Shown: one piece after another, positions 60,058 to 64,000 of the stretch | Layout of the letters: each line of letters starts with the position of its first letter | Numbering within the stretch: position 1 is the stretch's first letter | From: Strongyloides papillosus | Taxonomy: Eukaryota; Nematoda; Chromadorea; Rhabditida; Strongyloididae | DNA length: 64,000 bases | Assembly: GCA_005656395.1 (NCBI GenBank) | Contig: SRSI01000074.1 | Coordinates: 806,001-870,000, forward strand | Direction: 5' to 3' | Notes under the pieces: generated by a model | Database searches by the model: none | The model's input: only the letters and a program-made list of their open reading frames with translations | Told to the model about the DNA's origin: nothing | Made by a program: the position numbers and the translations under genes

Positions 60058-61336
60058 TTATTTACGTTTTTTTAATGCAGCAAATTTAGACTAAAAATTA
60101 ATGTAATTTATAAGTACTTTAGTAAACATACAAGAATATTTTTCTCAACATTTCCACTTGTTTTTGGTTTTTCTTTTTTTAGGCTATTAGAGTCTGTGTT
60201 TAATTTGATATAAGGATTAAATTTAAGTTTATCTAAATTTTCAATTTTAATATTTACATGAATTGTATCTTCTTTCGTTTGTTTTGTAACTTTGGAAGGA
60301 ATTAAATAATCGGTATCATCAATATCGACATCTTCAAAGTCTGAATCGTTATCTGACTTAACATCAGAATCTTCGACATCATCTTTATAGAATCTATCTA
60401 CTCCTATGTCATTACATTTCTGTATATAACGACGTATTTTTTCTCTTAAATTAAAACATTTATCACAAAAGGCTTTTTCAAATTTATTTCCTGATTCACA
60501 CAATCTTTCTATTTTTCTTGTTAAACTTTTAGCAATTTCACATGATCTTTTGTGTAACTTATTTAATTCATTGAAAATACCTCTATTTTCATCTGTAATA
60601 GTAACTTTAAAAACAATCTTTTCTAAGAAAAACCTGTACTTCCGTATCTATATCATACCCGTGGGCTTTAGAAAGATTAATATCACTAGTTAATCCACCA
60701 CCCACTTCTGAGGAAGGCATTTGAAAATTTTTTAGTTCATTAGGAATTAATTCTTCCATTAGTTCATCCATTCTTTTAAAAATAACATCCATCTCAGAGG
60801 ATAATTCTTCGTAATGTTTCTGTGCAAGTTCACAATGCTTTAAAAATACACTCATTAATTTTTTGTCATTCTCAATCTCAATAAGTTTTTGTTTCTCATC
60901 TTCTTTAACAAAAAATTCACCAATTGTTTGTAACTTAATAAATTTTGTGCCTAAATCTTGTATCCATTTTTCAACAATAGATCTACTACGTTCTTTCATT
61001 AACTTGTAGTCATCTTTATCACTCTCGTCATCATTTGGTAAATTAAAAAAAAACGATTTTATCTAACAAACAGTATGACCAAGAAAGGTAATATAAAGCA
61101 AAAGTATCACATTTCCTTATAAAGTAATCCGCTACCACTATACTACTTAATCTAAAAATATAATTTTTTTTACTACAAATTCTTATAAGGTATCCAGCAA
61201 ATTTAGTTATTGAAGTTTCATTGTTACCAATAAGTTCCTCTACACTTCTTAAACATTTAATATTTAGGGTATTTTTAACTTTATCGTAGGACAAACATAA
61301 GTTACGTGTTGCTATCTTAATGTCCTCAAAAGACAT
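60058..61336 (-). CDS. UVSSA: UVSSA-like transcription-coupled repair protein, frame disturbed
   Basis: UVSSA recruits USP7 and TFIIH to stalled RNA polymerase II. The start is at 61336 (MSFEDIKIATRNLC). The VHS-like N-terminus includes FRLSSIVVADYFIRKCDTF, comparable to human IRLSAFQIVDELFMRSHQFR. The frame then breaks in a T9 run (61045-61053): reading eight T would continue into FNLPNDDESDKDD and KERSRSIVEKWIQDLG. A second break near 60609-60690 is solved either by one T less or by a 64-nt intron (60686-60623, GTGATA..TTCTTAG). Then VTITDENRGIFNELNKLHKR and FCDKCFNLREKIRRYIQKC follow. The last exon (60090-60058) after a 41-nt intron encodes SKFAALKKRK, a nuclear-localisation-like end. The expected product is 390-411 residues, shorter than human; the C-terminal zinc region is not seen. 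Confidence 0.55.
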
Positions 61337-61468
61337 TAAAAATAAACTATAAAATAATATTTTATAACATTTACTTCACAATGAAAAATAAAAATGGAAT
61401 TTTAAACCACATACTGAGAACATTTTAACTATTGTAGGAAATAATTTTATTGTAAGTATTTAAAATAA

Positions 61469-62344
61469 TTATTTCTTCCATTCAGGATTTGGTGGCCTCA
61501 CCGATGATGAATATTTATAAATAGGGATGTTCTTTTTTAACATCATCTCACGAACTTTCCAACGTAAAGACAATCTTTTTTGTTCACCAGGAGGTGGTTG
61601 TTTGTCCCATTCTTTTTTATATGTATGATATCTTTTTACAGGGTCGTGTTGATAATGTAATCGCCCTGGTTCCGGTTCTCCTTTGTACCTTAAGCAAGGC
61701 GACAAATCTGATACTTTCCTACCCGCAAAACGTGAGCTTTCGGCTATTATCTGTTCATCCGTTATAGGAGTTATATTGTGAGATGATATACTTGAACGGC
61801 TTGATAAAGCTTCTTGCGGATTTTCACTTGCAAGTTCAGCAATCTAGATAAAAAAAAACTTAAAAAATCAACAGTTATTTTACCTTTTCATCATATATTT
61901 TAATTTCCTCGTAAATTCTATTTAGTGTATCATATCCTTTGTCAATAAGTGCATCATACTCATGGGAATATCCAGGATTTGTTAATAAATTATGGTAATT
62001 TTCATAACTTTTATATGGAGAATTCCTGGAAGGAGTTGTCAGTAAATCTCTTTTACTCCTAGCATTTTCAAGTGTTTTGAAGGGATTTAAATCATTTTTC
62101 AAATTTTCTTCATTTATATTTAAATCTAGGAACATACTTCTATCAGTTCCAGGGGTTTTATAGTTATCAGCTTCCGCATCATTTAATGCTATTTAAAAAA
62201 TAAAATAAACAGACAATTTGTGTACTAACCTTCAACAAGATCATATAGCAAATCTTTCTCCATAGTGTATCCCATTTCAGAGAGGACAGCCTCTACATCT
62301 TCAACTGTATACTGTTGTAAAGTGGCCATCTGATTATTCGCCAT
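61469..62344 (-). CDS. hyls-1: HYLS-1 centriole/ciliary base protein
   Basis: HYLS1 is a core centriolar protein needed for cilium formation and bound to SAS-4. Exons 62344-62230, 62188-61884 and 61843-61469 (introns 41 and 40 nt) give 264 residues. The diagnostic HYLS1 box is in exon 3: DPVKRYHTYKKEWDKQPPPG then QKRLSLRWKVREMMLKK, matching RVARYFEYKRDW..LPGE..LRWGVREQML in human. The N-terminus (YTVEDVEAVLSEMGYT) and the middle (YSHEYDALIDKGYDTLNRIY) look helical and are not conserved in my recollection. The UVSSA-like gene starts 132 bp downstream on the same strand, which allows an operon. The E2F gene starts 298 bp away in the opposite direction. Confidence 0.85.
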
Positions 62345-62642
62345 TAACCAACAAAAGATTACTACTTCCTAAAAAATAATGCGTATATTAATGTTATACA
62401 CTAGAGTGTAATAGAAAAGTAACTAAATATTTGCTGGTTAAATTTTAATATTATCAACACAAATATAAAGAAATTTGGTGGTACGAGAGTCTTCAACTCT
62501 TTTAAACACCATACCCCATGTAAACAAGCAAAGACTCTTGAATGGAAAAAATAACTAATATATCTTGGGGAGTCGTTTCTCGAGGAAATATCCAATTCAA
62601 AAAATCATTTTTTTTGTTACCAAAAGTATATATTGCTTTTCT
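62345..62642. promoter_or_regulatory. Divergent promoter of HYLS-1 and E2F
   Basis: 298 bp between two outward-facing start codons. It contains an 8-bp inverted repeat AGAGTCTT (62486-62493) / AAGACTCT (62531-62538). I looked for a ciliary X-box (RFX/DAF-19 site) and found no convincing match. Confidence 0.4.
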
Positions 62643-63856
62643 ATGATGTCATTGGATTCTAGAGGCGAGAAAAGAAAAGTAAATTACTTATTATCTCACA
62701 CCGAACTTATTGAGGAGGTTTTAGCAAAAGAAGAAAAAAGACAAAAATTAGAAATAAAAAAAATATTCAAGAAAGTTGGTAATTCCAACGCACCAGTAGA
62801 TCAAAAGAAAAATGAGGAGCCTATGGAATCCAATAGAGAAGATGATACAGATGATGATTTTACAGATGATTCATCTTTAAATGATTTATCATGTAATGTT
62901 AATGGTGACAAAAAAAGTAGAAATTTGATAGGATTAACTAAAAAATTTGTTCAATATTTACAATCTAGCAAAAACAGTGTAATAGATGTTAACGTTGTAA
63001 GTTTCTGGAAACGTTGCCTTTCCCTTTCAATATTTCTAAATATATATTTGTAAGGCATTAGAACAGTTACAAGTTAAAGGAAAAGAAAAATTTATGATAT
63101 AACAAATATTTTAGAGAGTGTTGGGTTAATTGAAAGGAAAGCACCGAATCTTATACAATGGAAAGGTGGTTTATGGCCAACAAAAAATGGACCAAAAATT
63201 AGATGTAAAGGCAACGGATAAAGATGAAATGATTAAATTACAGGAAGAGATAGCAAGATTAGATAAAAAGGAAAAAGAACTTGATGAATATTTAAAATAT
63301 ATGAAGGTTAGCCTTAAAAAATGTGTGCGAGGGAGCTGCTAAAGAAGATTTATTTTATATGCATGCCGGTGATATTATGGATACATTTGTTGATAAAGCA
63401 GTTATTGTTATTCAACCACCTAGAGGTACACTTTTTTCGACTGATGAAGGAAAAATATGTATGGACAATAAAACAGGAGTGACGTATCCATTAATGATAA
63501 AATCGTTTATTAAACCAATAACAGCAACATACATAGAACAAACTTCTGTACCTGTAACTTATGACTATTTTTATGAGGGAAATTCCGATTATCTAAATAA
63601 TGAGTATGATTCTGCTGGTCAGACATACAATGTCACAAACATAGAAGAACAAGATTATCTTTATCGAATAGAAGATAATACCTTTGACAATTCAACGGGT
63701 CATTTAAATGGTAATATGAGATGTCCTTCTAGTGGAATTCAGTATGTTGAAAAAACATATATTGTACCTTTGGTACCACAAGCTAAAGATGGTGATTATA
63801 GATTCAATTTTACTAGTGATATTGCTTTAATTTCATCGTTCTCCGAAGATTTCTAA
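62643..63856 (+). CDS. E2F-family transcription factor, frame disturbed
   Basis: Cell-cycle transcription factor (E2F with DP, EFL-1-like). Exon 62643-62996 has an acidic N-terminus and the start of the winged-helix domain, [20 protein letters not shown]. After a 58-nt intron (62997-63054) comes ALEQLQV. Then the frame shifts within A-rich 63075-63090 to [20 protein letters not shown], the DNA-contact helix of E2F, and NLIQWKG. The frame changes again to [20 protein letters not shown], the dimerisation coiled coil; a 37-nt intron (63167-63203, AAAG|GTGGTT..ATTAG) would explain this. A third shift in the A6 run at 63315-63320 leads to [20 protein letters not shown] and IVIQPPRGT, the marked-box. 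The end, [20 protein letters not shown], fits the RB-pocket-binding motif. All domains are present in order, so the gene is probably functional. Confidence 0.78.
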
Positions 63857-64000
63857 TTTAGCTCATAAGCATTTGTTAAAAATTAAGAGTACATATAATA
63901 ATATATATTAAAATATAAAATTTATTAGAATCTTTATGTATAACTTATAGGTTATTACTCTATTATTATATAATTGATGGTAATTTATAGGTTTTTAGAT
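63857..64000. other. E2F 3' flank to window end
   Basis: 144 bp of A/T-rich sequence after the E2F stop; no gene seen. Confidence 0.5.

Noticed and set aside
62345..62642. X-box (RFX/DAF-19 site) for HYLS-1
   Set aside because: No sequence fits both half-sites well.

Overview
This window is nuclear DNA from a nematode, very probably a Strongyloides-type (Strongyloididae) parasite or a close relative. The evidence is a strong A+T bias (roughly four fifths by eye), intergenic stretches that are almost pure A/T, few and very short introns (mostly 40-75 nt, GT..TTTAG), and T-rich trans-splice-like acceptors (TTTTAG, TTGTAG, TCTAAG) a few bases before many start codons. The gene families also fit: innexin, cuticle collagen, Clc-like tetraspan, a Cys-containing selenoprotein T homologue and a Cys-loop channel. 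The species assignment is inference. There is no sign of bacterial, viral or transposon sequence.

Layout. The left third (1-34 kb) is sparse. An innexin on the minus strand is cut by the left edge. It is followed by a degenerate nucleotidyltransferase-fold protein, three unassigned small membrane proteins, CAB39/MO25, SELT and a hormone-sensitive-lipase-type alpha/beta hydrolase. Then come a four-helix membrane protein, snurportin-1, a CUB membrane protein and a stomatin. Long gene-free A/T-rich blocks separate them; the largest is 18.0-23.5 kb.

The centre (34-54 kb) is dense and mostly housekeeping. It holds a probable Pol I subunit POLR1G/RPA34, LSM3, POLE3 (a histone-fold protein), ribonucleotide reductase small subunit, the Mi-2/CHD chromatin remodeller and a cuticle collagen. 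After these come NuSAP, a serine-rich disordered protein, a COA4 / C8orf76-like overlapping gene pair, exosome subunit RRP46/EXOSC5 and a Clc-like tetraspan protein. POLE3 and RNR2, both S-phase genes, share a divergent promoter of about 370 bp containing an E2F-like GCGCCAAT element.

The right end (56-64 kb) has a Cys-loop ligand-gated channel in six exons, a UVSSA-like transcription-coupled repair protein, the centriole/cilium protein HYLS-1 and an E2F transcription factor. The UVSSA-like and E2F coding regions are conserved but shift frame, mostly at A/T homopolymers. That points to local base-calling indels more than to gene death, because their C-terminal motifs are intact.

I found no tRNA, rRNA, CRISPR or transposon, and no clearly new multi-gene system. 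The best leads are the 4-nt ATGA overlap between the COA4 and C8orf76-like frames (unusual for a eukaryote), the nucleotidyltransferase lacking a catalytic Asp, the shared S-phase promoter, and the frame-broken E2F and UVSSA genes.
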